Positions 1 through 9,024 are shown, numbered from the stretch's first letter. The stretch: DNA of 64,000 bases from Streptomyces sp. NBC_01465 (GCF_036227325.1 NZ_CP109467.1:2294001-2358000), one strand, 5' to 3'. Numbers and translations are program-made. The notes: generated from the letters alone by a model not told the origin.

Positions 1-687
1 CCGCTCGCCGCGTATGCCGCGCTGGTGGCGTACGAGGAGGGCGCGATCGAGTTCGACGAGCCCGCCGGTCCCGAGGGCGCGACTGTACGCCACCTCCTCG
101 CGCACACCAGCGGCCTCGCCTTCGACGAACCGCGCGTGATGGCAGCCCCCGGAGAGCGCCGCGTCTACTCCAACGCCGGCTTCGAGGCGCTCGGCGACCA
201 CATCGCCAAGGCCACCGAGATCCCCTTCGCCGACTACCTCCACCAGGCGGTCCTGGAGCCGCTGGGCATGACGGCGACGACGCTGGACGGCTCGCCCGCC
301 AAGGACGGCGTCTCCACGGTCGAGGACCTCGTGAAGTTCGCGGCCGAGCTCCAGGCCCCTCGGCTGCTCGACCCGCGTACGGTCGCCGAGGCCACCTCGG
401 TCGCCTACCCGGGCCTCAAGGGCGTCCTGCCGGGCTACGGACTGCAGAACCCCAACGACTGGGGCCTCGGCTTCGAGATCCGCGCCGCCAAGTCCCCGCA
501 CTGGACGGGCAGTTCGTCCTCGCCGCGCACCTTCGGCCACTTCGGGCAGTCGGGCACGTTCCTCTGGGTCGACCCCGACGCGGGGGCCGCGTGCATCGCG
601 CTGACCGACCGCGCCTTCGGGCCGTGGGCGGTCGAGGTCTGGCCGGCCCTCACGGACTCGGTACTGGCGGAGCTCAGGCGGAGTTGA
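1..687 (+). CDS. Serine hydrolase, beta-lactamase/PBP-like fold, C-terminal part
   Basis: The gene enters from the left edge, so only its last 228 residues are visible and the SxxK nucleophile lies outside the window. The reading frame is open from base 1. Visible family landmarks are HLLAHTSGL, which normally follows the SxxK helix, the YSN motif (second catalytic tyrosine region) and GHFGQSGTF near the end, which takes the place of the KTG-like third motif. This is the class C beta-lactamase/D-alanyl-D-alanine carboxypeptidase-like family, whose substrates are rarely predictable. The 3' end overlaps the convergent pirin gene by 14 bases. Family assignment is firm; the substrate is unknown. 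Confidence 0.85.
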   Translation, partial: PLAAYAALVAYEEGAIEFDEPAGPEGATVRHLLAHTSGLAFDEPRVMAAPGERRVYSNAGFEALGDHIAKATEIPFADYLHQAVLEPLGMTATTLDGSPAKDGVSTVEDLVKFAAELQAPRLLDPRTVAEATSVAYPGLKGVLPGYGLQNPNDWGLGFEIRAAKSPHWTGSSSSPRTFGHFGQSGTFLWVDPDAGAACIALTDRAFGPWAVEVWPALTDSVLAELRRS

Positions 688-1342
688 GGTCCCACATCAG
701 GACCTCCGCGGGGCCGGCCGCCACCAGGTCGAGCCCCTGCGCCTTGGTGATGCGGGCCGAGTCGCCCGCCCCCAACTCCTCGCCACCGAGGGCGACTTCA
801 CCCCGTACGACATGGAGATACACCCCCGGCGCATCCGGCACCGCGGTCCGCTCACCGGCCGCCAGCCTCCGTACGTAGAGAAGCGCGCCCGCCGCGAGCA
901 CCGCGTACGGAGTCGAGTCCGCGATGCCGTGCACGATCTCGTACGACGGGTCGCCGCCCGGCTCCAGCGGGGCCAGCCACATCTGGATGAAGGTCAGCGG
1001 GACCGTGCCCTCGTTGCGCTCCTCGTGGCGGACCCCGCCGGCCGAGGAGAGCCGCTGGACGTCCCCGGCCCGTACGACCGTCGCGTGCCCGGCCGAGTCG
1101 CGGTGCGTGAGCTCGCCCTCGACGACCCAGGTGATGAGCTCGGTGTGGCTGTGCGGATGCTCGTCGAAGCCGGCGCCGGGCGCGAGCCGCTCCTCGTTGC
1201 AGGCGAGGACCGGGCCGAAGCGCAGGTTGTCGGGGTCGTAGAAGGTGCCGAAGGAGAAGGCGTGGTGGGACTCGATTCCGGCCGCCGGGTCGCCGCCCGG
1301 GAACCGGTCGCCGGAGCGCCGTACTGAAATCACGAAGCCCAC
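674..1342 (-). CDS. Pirin family bicupin protein
   Basis: A 222-residue protein with two cupin-like halves. The N-terminal half carries the metal-binding region HPHSHTELITWV, with a downstream HEERNEG segment, as in pirins of the YhhW quercetin 2,3-dioxygenase type. The C-terminal half (from about residue 150) is a second, metal-free-looking cupin. The start is a GTG 50 bases from the divergent fasR start; a GTG three codons further in is an alternative, and neither has a strong ribosome binding site. Pirins are cytosolic and may be dioxygenases or redox-linked regulators; the sequence does not say which. Confidence 0.85.
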   Translation of the reverse strand: MGFVISVRRSGDRFPGGDPAAGIESHHAFSFGTFYDPDNLRFGPVLACNEERLAPGAGFDEHPHSHTELITWVVEGELTHRDSAGHATVVRAGDVQRLSSAGGVRHEERNEGTVPLTFIQMWLAPLEPGGDPSYEIVHGIADSTPYAVLAAGALLYVRRLAAGERTAVPDAPGVYLHVVRGEVALGGEELGAGDSARITKAQGLDLVAAGPAEVLMWDLNSA

Positions 1343-1392
1343 CGTAGCCCCGGCCGGGCACGCCCCCGTCCCGATAAGGCAGTCTTGTCCCC

Positions 1393-2577
1393 GTGCCCGA
1401 ACCTGCAGCCAACGCCCCGCACCCGCATGCCGCGACCCTGAAGCGGCTGGAGCAGTCCTCCGGCCGACTCGCCGCCCATGCGATCGCCCGCATGGACGAG
1501 ACGCTGCCCTGGTACCGGGCCATGCCCCCGGAGAACCGCTCCTGGATCGGACTGGTCGCCCAGGCGGGCATCGCCGCGTTCACCGAGTGGTTCAGGCACC
1601 CCGAGACCCCCCAGGCGATCTCCACCGACGTCTTCGGCACCGCGCCCCGCGAGCTGACCAGGGCGATCACTCTGCGCCAGACCGTCGAGATGGTGCGCAC
1701 CACCATCGAGGTCATGGAGTCCGCGATCGAGGAGGTCGCCGCCCCCGGCGACGAGTCGATCCTCCGCGAGGCGCTGCTCGTGTACGCCCGCGAGATCGCC
1801 TTCGCGACCGCCCAGGTCTACGCCCAGGCCGCCGAGGCCCGCGGCGCCTGGGACGCCCGCCTGGAATCCCTCGTCGTGAACGCCGTCCTGTCGGGCGAGG
1901 CCGACGAGGGCGCCGTATCCCGCGCCGCAGCCCTCGGCTGGAACTCCCCCGAGCACGTCTGCGTCATCCTCGGCACCGCCCCCAACGGCGACAGCGAGCT
2001 CACCGTCGAGGCGATCCGCCGGGCCGCCCGGCACGCGAAACTGCAGGTCCTGACCGGTGTCCTCGGTGACCGTCTGGTCGTCATCGCGGGCGGCAGCGAC
2101 AATCCGCTGCAGGTCGCGAAGGCCCTCATCGGCCCGTACGCGGCCGGTCCCGTGGTCGCCGGACCCGTCGTCCCCGACCTGCTCGCCGCCACGAAGTCGG
2201 CGCAGGCCGCGGCCGCCGGACTCAAGGCATGCTCGGCCTGGCAGGACGCCCCACGGCCCGTCCTCGCGGACGATCTGCTTCCGGAGCGCGCGATCGCCTC
2301 GGACCCGGCCGCGCGGGAGCAGTTGGTGGAGGAGATCTACAGACCGCTGGAGGAAGCGGGCTCCGCGCTCCTGGAGACGCTGAGCGTCTATCTGGAGCAG
2401 GCGAGCAGCCTCGAAGGCGCGGCCAGGATGCTCTTCGTCCACCCCAACACCGTGCGCTACCGGCTGCGACGTGTGACAGACGTCACCGGCTGGTCGCCCT
2501 CCGATGTCCGCTCGGCGTTCACGCTGCGCATCGCCCTGATCCTGGGGCGTCTGGCCGACGGAGATTCGCAGCTCTAG
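1393..2577 (+). CDS. fasR: PucR-type transcriptional activator of fatty acid synthesis (FasR)
   Basis: A 394-residue regulator with the PucR/CdaR layout: a long N-terminal effector region, then a C-terminal helix-turn-helix (LEGAARMLFVHPNTVRYRLRRV, roughly residues 345-366). Its position immediately before fabD-fabH-acpP-fabF matches FasR of Streptomyces coelicolor, which is known to activate that operon. The start is a GTG at 1393 with the stop 89 bases before fabD; no clear Shine-Dalgarno precedes it, so the mRNA may have a very short leader. Regulator-target adjacency is the main support for the name. Confidence 0.88.
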   Translation: MPEPAANAPHPHAATLKRLEQSSGRLAAHAIARMDETLPWYRAMPPENRSWIGLVAQAGIAAFTEWFRHPETPQAISTDVFGTAPRELTRAITLRQTVEMVRTTIEVMESAIEEVAAPGDESILREALLVYAREIAFATAQVYAQAAEARGAWDARLESLVVNAVLSGEADEGAVSRAAALGWNSPEHVCVILGTAPNGDSELTVEAIRRAARHAKLQVLTGVLGDRLVVIAGGSDNPLQVAKALIGPYAAGPVVAGPVVPDLLAATKSAQAAAAGLKACSAWQDAPRPVLADDLLPERAIASDPAAREQLVEEIYRPLEEAGSALLETLSVYLEQASSLEGAARMLFVHPNTVRYRLRRVTDVTGWSPSDVRSAFTLRIALILGRLADGDSQL

Positions 2578-2581
2578 ACTT

Positions 2582-2598
2582 TTGTCGGACACCAACAA
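2582..2598. promoter_or_regulatory. Candidate regulatory inverted repeat upstream of fabD
   Basis: TTGT and ACAA half-sites separated by nine bases lie just after the fasR stop codon and about 70 bases before fabD. FasR is known to bind upstream of fabD, and this dyad is the most symmetrical element in the 89-base gap. Assigning it to FasR is inference. Confidence 0.3.
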
Positions 2599-2666
2599 TT
2601 ACCCCGACGGTTCTTCGTCCCTGTCCCCACGGGCGTCCGGAGCCGTCCACAAGAGAGAGTGTGAGG

Positions 2667-3584
2667 GTGCTCGTACTCGTCGCTCCCGGCCAAGGCGCTC
2701 AGACGCCCGGCTTCCTGACTCCCTGGCTCGACCTCCCCGGCGCCGCCGACCGCATCGCCGCGTGGTCCGACGCCATCGAGCTCGACCTTGCCCACTACGG
2801 CACCAAGGCCGACGCGGACGCCATCCGCGACACCGCCGTCGCCCAGCCCCTGCTGGTCGCCGCCGGTCTCCTCTCGGCCTCCGCCCTCGGCGATGTCACC
2901 CCTGGCGCGGTCGCCGGCCACAGCGTCGGTGAGATCACCGCCGCCGCCTTCGCCGGCGTACTGGACGACACCGCCGCCCTGAAGCTGGTCCGCAGGCGCG
3001 GACTGGCCATGGCAGAGGCCGCCGCGGTCACGAAGACCGGCATGGCGGCGCTGCTGGGCGGCGACCCCGAGTCCGTACTCCCGCACCTGGAGAAGCTCGG
3101 GCTGACCGCCGCCAATGTGAACGGCGCGGGCCAGATCGTGGCCGCCGGGACCGCCGAGCAGATCGAGGCCCTGGTCGCCGACAAGCCCGAGGGCACCCGC
3201 CGGGTCGTTCCGCTGCAGGTCGCGGGCGCCTTCCACACGCACCACATGGCCCCGGCCGTGGCGGAGCTCGGCAAGGCGGCCCAGGAGCTCACGGTCTCCG
3301 ACCCGAAGCTGAGTTACGTCTCCAACAAGGACGGCCAGGCGGTCGCCACCGGCGCCGAGGTCATCTCGCGCCTCGTCGGCCAGGTCGCCAACCCGGTCCG
3401 CTGGGACCTGTGCATGGAGACCTTCCAGAAGCTCGGCGCGACCGCGCTCCTCGAGGTCTGCCCGGGCGGCACCCTCACCGGCCTCGCCAAGCGCGCCCTG
3501 CCCGGTGTAAAGACCCTCGCGCTGAAGACCCCCGACGATCTGGACGCTGCTCGCGAGCTCATCGCCGAGCACGCGGCTGCCTAA
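2667..3584 (+). CDS. fabD: Malonyl-CoA:ACP transacylase FabD
   Basis: FabD loads malonyl groups onto acyl carrier protein for type II fatty acid synthesis in the cytosol. The 305-residue protein has the nucleophile motif GHSVGE with Ser86, the catalytic histidine in AFHTHH (His190) and the N-terminal GQGAQTPG motif. The GTG at 2667 is chosen because GAGAGAG (2653-2659) sits seven bases upstream; the in-frame GTG at 2661 would have almost no spacing. The long open frame extending upstream to 2229 is fasR read in another frame. First gene of the fabD-fabH-acpP-fabF cluster; fabH follows after 15 bases. Malonyl-ACP made here may also feed polyketide synthases. Confidence 0.96.
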   Translation: MLVLVAPGQGAQTPGFLTPWLDLPGAADRIAAWSDAIELDLAHYGTKADADAIRDTAVAQPLLVAAGLLSASALGDVTPGAVAGHSVGEITAAAFAGVLDDTAALKLVRRRGLAMAEAAAVTKTGMAALLGGDPESVLPHLEKLGLTAANVNGAGQIVAAGTAEQIEALVADKPEGTRRVVPLQVAGAFHTHHMAPAVAELGKAAQELTVSDPKLSYVSNKDGQAVATGAEVISRLVGQVANPVRWDLCMETFQKLGATALLEVCPGGTLTGLAKRALPGVKTLALKTPDDLDAARELIAEHAAA

Positions 3585-3599
3585 GGAGCCCGGAAGAGC

Positions 3600-4631
3600 A
3601 TGGCGAAGATCAAGCCCAGCCAGGGCGCCCCGTACGCACGCATCATGGGCGTGGGCGGCTACCGCCCGGTCCGTGTAGTGCCCAACGAGGTGATCCTCGA
3701 GACGATCGACTCCTCCGACGAGTGGATCCGCTCGCGCTCCGGCATCGCGACCCGCCACTGGGCCTCCCCCGAGGAGACCGTGGCGATGATGTCGATCGAG
3801 GCCTCCGGAAAGGCGATCGCCGACGCCGGGATCGCCGCCGAACAGATCGGCGCGGTCGTCGTCTCGACCGTCTCGCACTTCAAGCAGACCCCGGCCATCG
3901 CCACCGAGATCGCCGACAAGCTCGGCACGCAGAAGGCCGCGGCCTTCGACATCTCGGCCGGCTGCGCAGGCTTCGGTTACGGCCTCACCCTCGCCAAGGG
4001 CATGATCGTCGAGGGCAGCGCGGAGTACGTTCTGGTCATCGGCGTGGAGCGGCTCTCCGACCTGACCGACCTCTCCGACCGCGCCACCGCCTTCCTCTTC
4101 GGCGACGGCGCCGGTGCGGTTGTCGTGGGCCCCGCCCAGCAGCCGCACATAGGCCCCACGGTCTGGGGTTCCGAGGGCGACAAGTCCGAGACGATCAAGC
4201 AGACCGTCTCCTGGGACCGTTTCCACATCGGCGACGTCAACGAGCTCCCGCTCGACAGCGAGGGCCACATCAAGTTCCCTGCGATCACGCAGGAGGGCCA
4301 GGCGGTGTTCCGCTGGGCCGTGTTCGAGATGGCGAAGGTCGCCCAGCAGGCGCTGGACGCGGCCGGAATCACCGCGGACGACCTGGACGTCTTCATTCCG
4401 CACCAGGCCAACATGCGGATCATCGACTCGATGGTGAAGACTCTGAAGCTGCCGGAGCACGTCACGGTCGCCCGTGACGTGGAGACCACCGGCAACACCT
4501 CGGCCGCCTCGATCCCGCTCGCAATGGAGCGGCTCCTGGCGACCGGACAGGCGAAGAGCGGCGACACCGCGCTCGTCATCGGCTTCGGGGCGGGTCTCGT
4601 CTACGCCGCGACGGTCGTTACCCTCCCCTAG
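3600..4631 (+). CDS. fabH: Beta-ketoacyl-ACP synthase III FabH
   Basis: FabH condenses an acyl-CoA primer with malonyl-ACP to start fatty acid chains; streptomycete enzymes accept branched primers. The 343-residue protein carries the complete Cys-His-Asn triad: Cys122 in SAGCAGFGYG, His268 in IPHQANMRI and Asn299 in GNTSAAS. Length is normal for the family. AAGGAG overlaps the fabD stop and serves the ATG at 3600, consistent with a single transcript. Nothing is odd about it. Confidence 0.96.
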   Translation: MAKIKPSQGAPYARIMGVGGYRPVRVVPNEVILETIDSSDEWIRSRSGIATRHWASPEETVAMMSIEASGKAIADAGIAAEQIGAVVVSTVSHFKQTPAIATEIADKLGTQKAAAFDISAGCAGFGYGLTLAKGMIVEGSAEYVLVIGVERLSDLTDLSDRATAFLFGDGAGAVVVGPAQQPHIGPTVWGSEGDKSETIKQTVSWDRFHIGDVNELPLDSEGHIKFPAITQEGQAVFRWAVFEMAKVAQQALDAAGITADDLDVFIPHQANMRIIDSMVKTLKLPEHVTVARDVETTGNTSAASIPLAMERLLATGQAKSGDTALVIGFGAGLVYAATVVTLP

Positions 4632-4696
4632 GCGCTGTCCGGACCTCCGGTCAGTGCTGCCACACCCCTGATAACGAACATCGAAGGAGCGCCATC

Positions 4697-4945
4697 ATGG
4701 CCGCCACTCAGGAAGAGATCGTTGCCGGTCTCGCCGAGATCGTGAACGAGATCGCCGGTATCCCGGTCGAGGACGTCCAGCTGGACAAGTCCTTCACCGA
4801 CGACCTGGACGTCGACTCGCTCTCCATGGTCGAGGTCGTCGTCGCCGCCGAAGAGCGCTTCGACGTCAAGATCCCCGACGAGGACGTCAAGAACCTCAAG
4901 ACGGTCGGCGACGCCGCGAGCTACATCGCCAACCACCAGGCCTGA
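4697..4945 (+). CDS. acpP: Acyl carrier protein of fatty acid synthesis
   Basis: An 82-residue acidic carrier protein. The phosphopantetheine attachment serine is Ser41 in the DVDSLSMVE motif, flanked by the usual four-helix pattern. It carries growing acyl chains between FabD, FabH and FabF. AAGGAG lies just upstream of the ATG, and the 65-base gap after fabH suggests either a processed transcript or an extra promoter, which would fit the high dose of ACP needed. Confidence 0.96.
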   Translation: MAATQEEIVAGLAEIVNEIAGIPVEDVQLDKSFTDDLDVDSLSMVEVVVAAEERFDVKIPDEDVKNLKTVGDAASYIANHQA

Positions 4946-5020
4946 TCCAGGCCGCGCGGCTGACGCCACCCCGCGGTGGCGCCGTGATTCGATCCCTCTA
5001 CACGTGGAGAAGAAATTCCA

Positions 5021-6286
5021 GTGAGCTCGACCAATCGCACCGTGGTCGTCACCGGTATCGGCGCAACCACACCGCTGGGTGGCGACAGCGCATCGACCTG
5101 GGAAGGTCTACTGGCCGGCCGGTCGGGCGTGAAGCCCCTCGAGGGCGAGCGCTTTGCCGAACTGCCGGTCCGTATCGCCGCCCCTGCGGCGGTCGACCCG
5201 TCCGAAGTACTTCCGCGCCCGCTCGCCCGCAAGCTGGACCGCTCGGCGCAGTTCGCGCTGATCGCGGCCCGCGAGGCGTGGGCCGACGCCGGCTTCACCG
5301 GCAAGGCCGGTGAGGAAGAGACGCAGATCGAGCCCGAGCGGCTCGGCGCGGTCGTCTCCTCCGGCATCGGCGGCATCACCACCCTGCTCGACCAGTACGA
5401 CGTGCTGAAGGAGAAGGGCGTACGCCGCGTCTCCCCGCACACCGTGCCCATGCTCATGCCCAACGGCCCGTCCGCCAACGTCGGCCTGGAGGTGGGCGCC
5501 CAGGCGGGCGTGCACTCCCTGGTGAGCGCGTGTGCGTCCGGCGCCGAGGCGGTCGGGTACGCGATCGAGATGATCCGCTCGGGCCGCGCCGACGTCGTCG
5601 TCGCCGGTGGCGCCGAGGCGACCATCCACCCGCTGCCCATCGCGGCCTTCGCCAACATGATGGCGATGTCCAAGAACAACGACGAGCCGACGAAGGCCTC
5701 GCGCCCGTACGACAAGGCCCGTGACGGCTTCGTCCTCGGCGAGGGCGCCGGCATCGTCGTCCTGGAGTCGGCGGAGCACGCCGCCGCACGTGGCGCCCGG
5801 GTCTACTGCGAGGCCGTGGGCCAGGGCCTGTCCTCGGACGCCCACCACATCGCGCAGCCCGAGCCGACGGGCCGCGGCATCGCCGCAGCCCTGCAGCAGC
5901 TGCTCGACTCGACCGGCCTCAAGCCGTCGGAGATCGTCCACCTGAACGCGCACGCCACGTCGACCCCGCAGGGTGACGTCGCCGAGATCAAGGCTCTGCG
6001 CAAGGTGCTCGGCGACGACCTCGAGCACGTCGCGGTCTCCGCCACGAAGTCGATGACCGGTCACCTGCTGGGTGGCGCGGGCGGCATCGAGACCGTCGCG
6101 ACGGTCCTCGCGCTGTACCACCGCACGGCTCCGCCGACCATCAACGTCGACGACCTCGACGAGGAGGTCGACGCGGACGTCGTACGCAACGACCCGCGGC
6201 CGCTGCCCGAGGGCACGATCGCGGCGATCAACAACTCGTTCGGATTCGGCGGCCACAACGTGGTGCTGGCGTTCCGTTCGGTCTGA
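5021..6286 (+). CDS. fabF: Beta-ketoacyl-ACP synthase II FabF
   Basis: The elongating ketosynthase of fatty acid synthesis, 421 residues. The active-site triad is Cys171 in SACASGAEA, His311 in NAHATSTPQGD and His348 in MTGHLLGGAG. The C-terminal NNSFGFGGHN motif is also present. The start is GTG at 5021, preceded by GGAGAA at 5006-5011. It is the last gene of the cluster and is followed directly by a strong hairpin at 6306-6341. The gatekeeper regions look like those of primary-metabolism FabF rather than polyketide KS-alpha, given the linked acpP and fabH. Confidence 0.96.
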   Translation: MSSTNRTVVVTGIGATTPLGGDSASTWEGLLAGRSGVKPLEGERFAELPVRIAAPAAVDPSEVLPRPLARKLDRSAQFALIAAREAWADAGFTGKAGEEETQIEPERLGAVVSSGIGGITTLLDQYDVLKEKGVRRVSPHTVPMLMPNGPSANVGLEVGAQAGVHSLVSACASGAEAVGYAIEMIRSGRADVVVAGGAEATIHPLPIAAFANMMAMSKNNDEPTKASRPYDKARDGFVLGEGAGIVVLESAEHAAARGARVYCEAVGQGLSSDAHHIAQPEPTGRGIAAALQQLLDSTGLKPSEIVHLNAHATSTPQGDVAEIKALRKVLGDDLEHVAVSATKSMTGHLLGGAGGIETVATVLALYHRTAPPTINVDDLDEEVDADVVRNDPRPLPEGTIAAINNSFGFGGHNVVLAFRSV

Positions 6287-6305
6287 TCCCGCGCCTTACG
6301 CGCCG

Positions 6306-6341
6306 CGAGGCCCGCTCCCCTGGCCAGGGGGGCGGGCCTCG
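6306..6341. terminator. Strong hairpin terminator after fabF
   Basis: An inverted repeat with arms CGAGGCCCGC and GCGGGCCTCG, extended inward by CCCC/GGGG, starts about 20 bases after the fabF stop. There is no T tract, as is usual in this GC-rich group. It probably ends the fabDHPF transcript. Confidence 0.75.
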
Positions 6342-6369
6342 TCCGTGTCCGGGGGAGCTTTCCCCCACC

Positions 6370-6522
6370 CCGCCCCTTCCCGAAACTTGGGCTGCGCCCC
6401 AGACCCCCTGCCGGGGTGGGGAGTTGACGGGGCCGAGCCCTCGGGCCCCGCATGCGGGGGCTTCGCCCCCTGCACCCCCGTACGCGACCTTCGGCCGCGT
6501 GTCCTCAATCGCCGGACGGGCT
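6370..6522. repeat. Intergenic repeat, copy A
   Basis: Two blocks recur almost exactly at 10021-10143: a segment around CTGCGCCCCAGACCCCCTG and a segment of about 68 bases (6455-6522) running from GGGGGCTTCGCCCCC to TCAATCGCCGGACGGGCT. The latter contains a small GGGGGC/GCCCCC hairpin. The minus-strand dehydrogenase gene terminates inside it: the element's TCA at 6505 is its TGA stop. Such elements are common between genes in Streptomyces; function unknown, possibly termination or transcript stability. Confidence 0.75.
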
Positions 6523-7431
6523 GGATTTGCCTGAGGTGGGCTTGGATGTGCCGGACGCGCTTGATGCGTCGAAGCTCGCGAAGTACGTCGCCGCCATGTC
6601 GTCCCCGCCGTGGCCCTGCGACTCCGCCCTGCGGAAGCGTTCCGCGCCCGCCGCCGCCACGTCCAGGCGGACGCCCGCCCCCTCCGCCGCCTCCACGATC
6701 AGGCGTGCGTCCTTCGCCGCCGTGGTGACCGAGAAGCTGGGGGTGTAGTCCGAGGTGAGGATCGCCTTCGACTTCGCCTGCAAGTAGCCGCAGTCCAGGG
6801 GGCCGCCCGCCACCGCATCGAGGAACGCCTGGGGTTCTACGTCCAGGCCCTTCGCCAGGGCCAGTGCCTCCGCCGTGCCCTGGGTGAGGGTCAGGACCCA
6901 GCTGTTGCAGACCAGTTTGAGGCGGGTGGCCGCTCCCGTCGTGCCGTCGTCCGCCACCCACGTCGTGCGGCTGCCGACCGCCGACAACACCGGTTCGAGG
7001 GGCGTGCGCGCCGCCTCCGGGCCCGCCGCCAGGACCGTCAGTTGGCCGTTCTCCGCCGGGGCCCTCGTGCCGAGGACCGGCGCGTCCACGAAGAGGAGTC
7101 CGTGGGCGGCCGCCAACTCGGCCAGGACGGGGAGGAGTTCGACTCCCGCCGTCGTCGACTGGAGCCAGATCGTGCCGGGGGCCAGCGCGGGCGCCGCCTC
7201 GCGCATCGTCGTCAGGGCCGCGTCGCCGTCGTACAGCATCGTCAGGATCACGTCCGCGCCCGCCACCGCCTCGGCCGGCGTCGCGGCGATCACCGCGCCT
7301 TCTGCCGCCAGGGGTTCCGACTTGGCGCGGGTGCGGTTCCAGGCCGTGACGTCCACGCCCGGTGCACGGCAGAGGTTACGGGCCATCGCCGCGCCCATGA
7401 TGCCCGTGCCCAGGACTGCTACCGACGTCAT
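6505..7431 (-). CDS. NAD(P)-dependent oxidoreductase, beta-hydroxyacid (3-hydroxyisobutyrate) dehydrogenase family
   Basis: A 308-residue dehydrogenase with an N-terminal Rossmann motif VLGTGIMGAAMARNL (about residues 5-19) and a family-type catalytic segment with lysine in GTTGAATRLKLVCNSW. The family reduces or oxidises small beta-hydroxyacids; this member may equally be an imine reductase-like or glyoxylate reductase-like enzyme. The ATG at 7431 overlaps the stop of the upstream DUF3145 gene (ATGA), so the two are translationally coupled. A longer open frame upstream is not coding. The last residues, PSGD, are encoded by the intergenic repeat. Confidence 0.88.
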   Translation of the reverse strand: MTSVAVLGTGIMGAAMARNLCRAPGVDVTAWNRTRAKSEPLAAEGAVIAATPAEAVAGADVILTMLYDGDAALTTMREAAPALAPGTIWLQSTTAGVELLPVLAELAAAHGLLFVDAPVLGTRAPAENGQLTVLAAGPEAARTPLEPVLSAVGSRTTWVADDGTTGAATRLKLVCNSWVLTLTQGTAEALALAKGLDVEPQAFLDAVAGGPLDCGYLQAKSKAILTSDYTPSFSVTTAAKDARLIVEAAEGAGVRLDVAAAGAERFRRAESQGHGGDDMAATYFASFDASSASGTSKPTSGKSSPSGD

Positions 7432-7922
7432 ACGACTTGGTGGAGCCAGCGGACCGGGGCGCCCTCGCCCGCGTGCCGGAACGGCTCCAACTCGTCGTCC
7501 CACGGCTTGCCGAGGAGGGTGGAGATCTCCGTTTCGAGGACGGATTCGCCTCGCGCCGCCCGTGCCATCGCCGCGCGCAGCCGGTCCTCGGGGATCAGGA
7601 TGTCGCCGTGGATGCCCGTGACGGCGTGGAAGATACCCAGGGCCGGGGTGGAGCTGTAGCGCTCGCCCTCCGCCGTGGGGCAGGGCTCCGAGGTCACCTC
7701 GAAGCGCAGGAGGTCCCAGCCGCGCAGTGCGGAGGCCATCTTGGAGGCCGTGCCGATCTGCCCCTGCCAGGAGAGCTCCGCTCTCCAGGTGCCGGGGGAC
7801 GCGGGTTGCCTGACCCAGTCGAGACTGGCCCGCACCCCGAGAATTCCCGCGACGGCCCACTCGATGTGCGGGCAGAGTGCGCGGGGTGCGGAATGTACGT
7901 ACAGGACTCCACGTGTCGCCAC
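7428..7922 (-). CDS. DUF3145 family protein
   Basis: A 164-residue protein beginning MATRGVLYVHSAPRALCPH, the characteristic opening of the actinobacterial DUF3145 family. No signal peptide or membrane segment is visible and no catalytic motif is known. The GTG start at 7922 fits the conserved N-terminus. Its stop overlaps the start of the downstream dehydrogenase by four bases, implying co-translation. The family is broadly conserved in actinomycetes, but its function is unknown to me. Confidence 0.85.
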   Translation of the reverse strand: MATRGVLYVHSAPRALCPHIEWAVAGILGVRASLDWVRQPASPGTWRAELSWQGQIGTASKMASALRGWDLLRFEVTSEPCPTAEGERYSSTPALGIFHAVTGIHGDILIPEDRLRAAMARAARGESVLETEISTLLGKPWDDELEPFRHAGEGAPVRWLHQVV

Positions 7923-8102
7923 CGGGACCTCCAGCGCGCCTGAAATGGGACAGTATGTGAACGAAGATGCCTCTGGTTCGGTGGGGAAAAGCTACCGCGC
8001 GTCGGCGTCCGAGGTGTGACGTACTGTCGGTCCAAGAGCCTGGAAACACCCGCCATTCACTCGACAGGATGCGCCATACCGCCACACGGAGGGGGTCAAA
8101 GG

Positions 8103-9014
8103 ATGCGGAAGAGGTTTCAGGGGACCGCGCGCAGAGGCCGTGGCCGTGGGGCCGTCGTCGCATTGACGACGGCCTTTCTGCTGCCGCTGGGGGCGCTCGC
8201 CGGCTGCGACTCCGGCAGCGCCGACGGTGCCAAGCACACGTCCGCGGCCCCGCGTCCGACCCCGAAACCCACCCCGCTGTGGGACCGCTCCCCGAACTCC
8301 GTCGCGGCCGTCGGCGACTCCATCACCCGCGGTTTTGACGCCTGTTCGGTGCTCTCCGACTGCCCGGAGGTGTCATGGGCCACGGGTACGGACGAGAAGG
8401 TGCGGTCGCTCGCCGAGCGGCTCGGGGCGCACGGCAGCTGGAACTTCGCGAAGACCGGGGCGCGGATGGCCGATCTGCCCGGGCAGATCGAGCAGGCGGC
8501 GGAGAAGAAGCCCGAGATGATCACTGTGCTCGCGGGCGCCAACGACGCCTGCCGGGACTCGGCTTCGTACATGACTCCGGTGGCGGAATTCCGCGCCTCG
8601 TTCGAGACGGCCCTGCGGGAGGTGCGGCGGGAGCTGCCGAAGACGCAGGTGTACGTGGCGAGCGTGCCCGATCTCAAGCGGCTCTGGTCGGAGGGGCGCG
8701 GCAATCCGCTGGGCAAGCAGATCTGGAAGCTGGGGATCTGCGCTTCGATGCTGGGTGATGCCGACTCCATGGACGAGGGGGCGGTGCAGCGGCGCGAGAG
8801 CGTGCAGGAGCGGGTCGTCGCGTACAACAAGGTGCTGCGGGAGGTGTGCGCGCGGGACAAGCGCTGCCGGTACGACGGCGGGGCGGTCTTCGGGTACCGG
8901 TTCAGCGGGGACCAGTTGAGCCGGTGGGACTGGTTCCATCCGAGCAAGAACGGGCAGGGGCGGCTGGCCGAGATCGCGTACCGCAATGTCACGGCCGCGG
9001 AGCCGCCCGCGTAG
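8103..9014 (+). CDS. Secreted SGNH/GDSL hydrolase, lipoprotein
   Basis: A 303-residue predicted lipoprotein: arginine-rich N-region, hydrophobic stretch and a lipobox LAGC with the lipidated Cys35, followed by a Thr/Pro-rich linker. The catalytic domain has block I AVGDSITRG (nucleophile serine), block III GAND and the block V Asp/His pair in WDWFHPSKNGQ, so it should be an active esterase- or lipase-like enzyme at the outer membrane face. The ATG at 8103 is preferred over an upstream GTG because GGAGGGGG (8088-8095) lies seven bases before it. The mutarotase gene follows after 10 bases. Confidence 0.88.
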   Translation: MRKRFQGTARRGRGRGAVVALTTAFLLPLGALAGCDSGSADGAKHTSAAPRPTPKPTPLWDRSPNSVAAVGDSITRGFDACSVLSDCPEVSWATGTDEKVRSLAERLGAHGSWNFAKTGARMADLPGQIEQAAEKKPEMITVLAGANDACRDSASYMTPVAEFRASFETALREVRRELPKTQVYVASVPDLKRLWSEGRGNPLGKQIWKLGICASMLGDADSMDEGAVQRRESVQERVVAYNKVLREVCARDKRCRYDGGAVFGYRFSGDQLSRWDWFHPSKNGQGRLAEIAYRNVTAAEPPA

Positions 9015-9024
9015 GGTCCGGATC

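Noticed and set aside
6287..6504. Possible small genes in the gap after fabF
   Set aside because: Open frames here consist of repeat and terminator sequence with extreme composition and no ribosome binding site.
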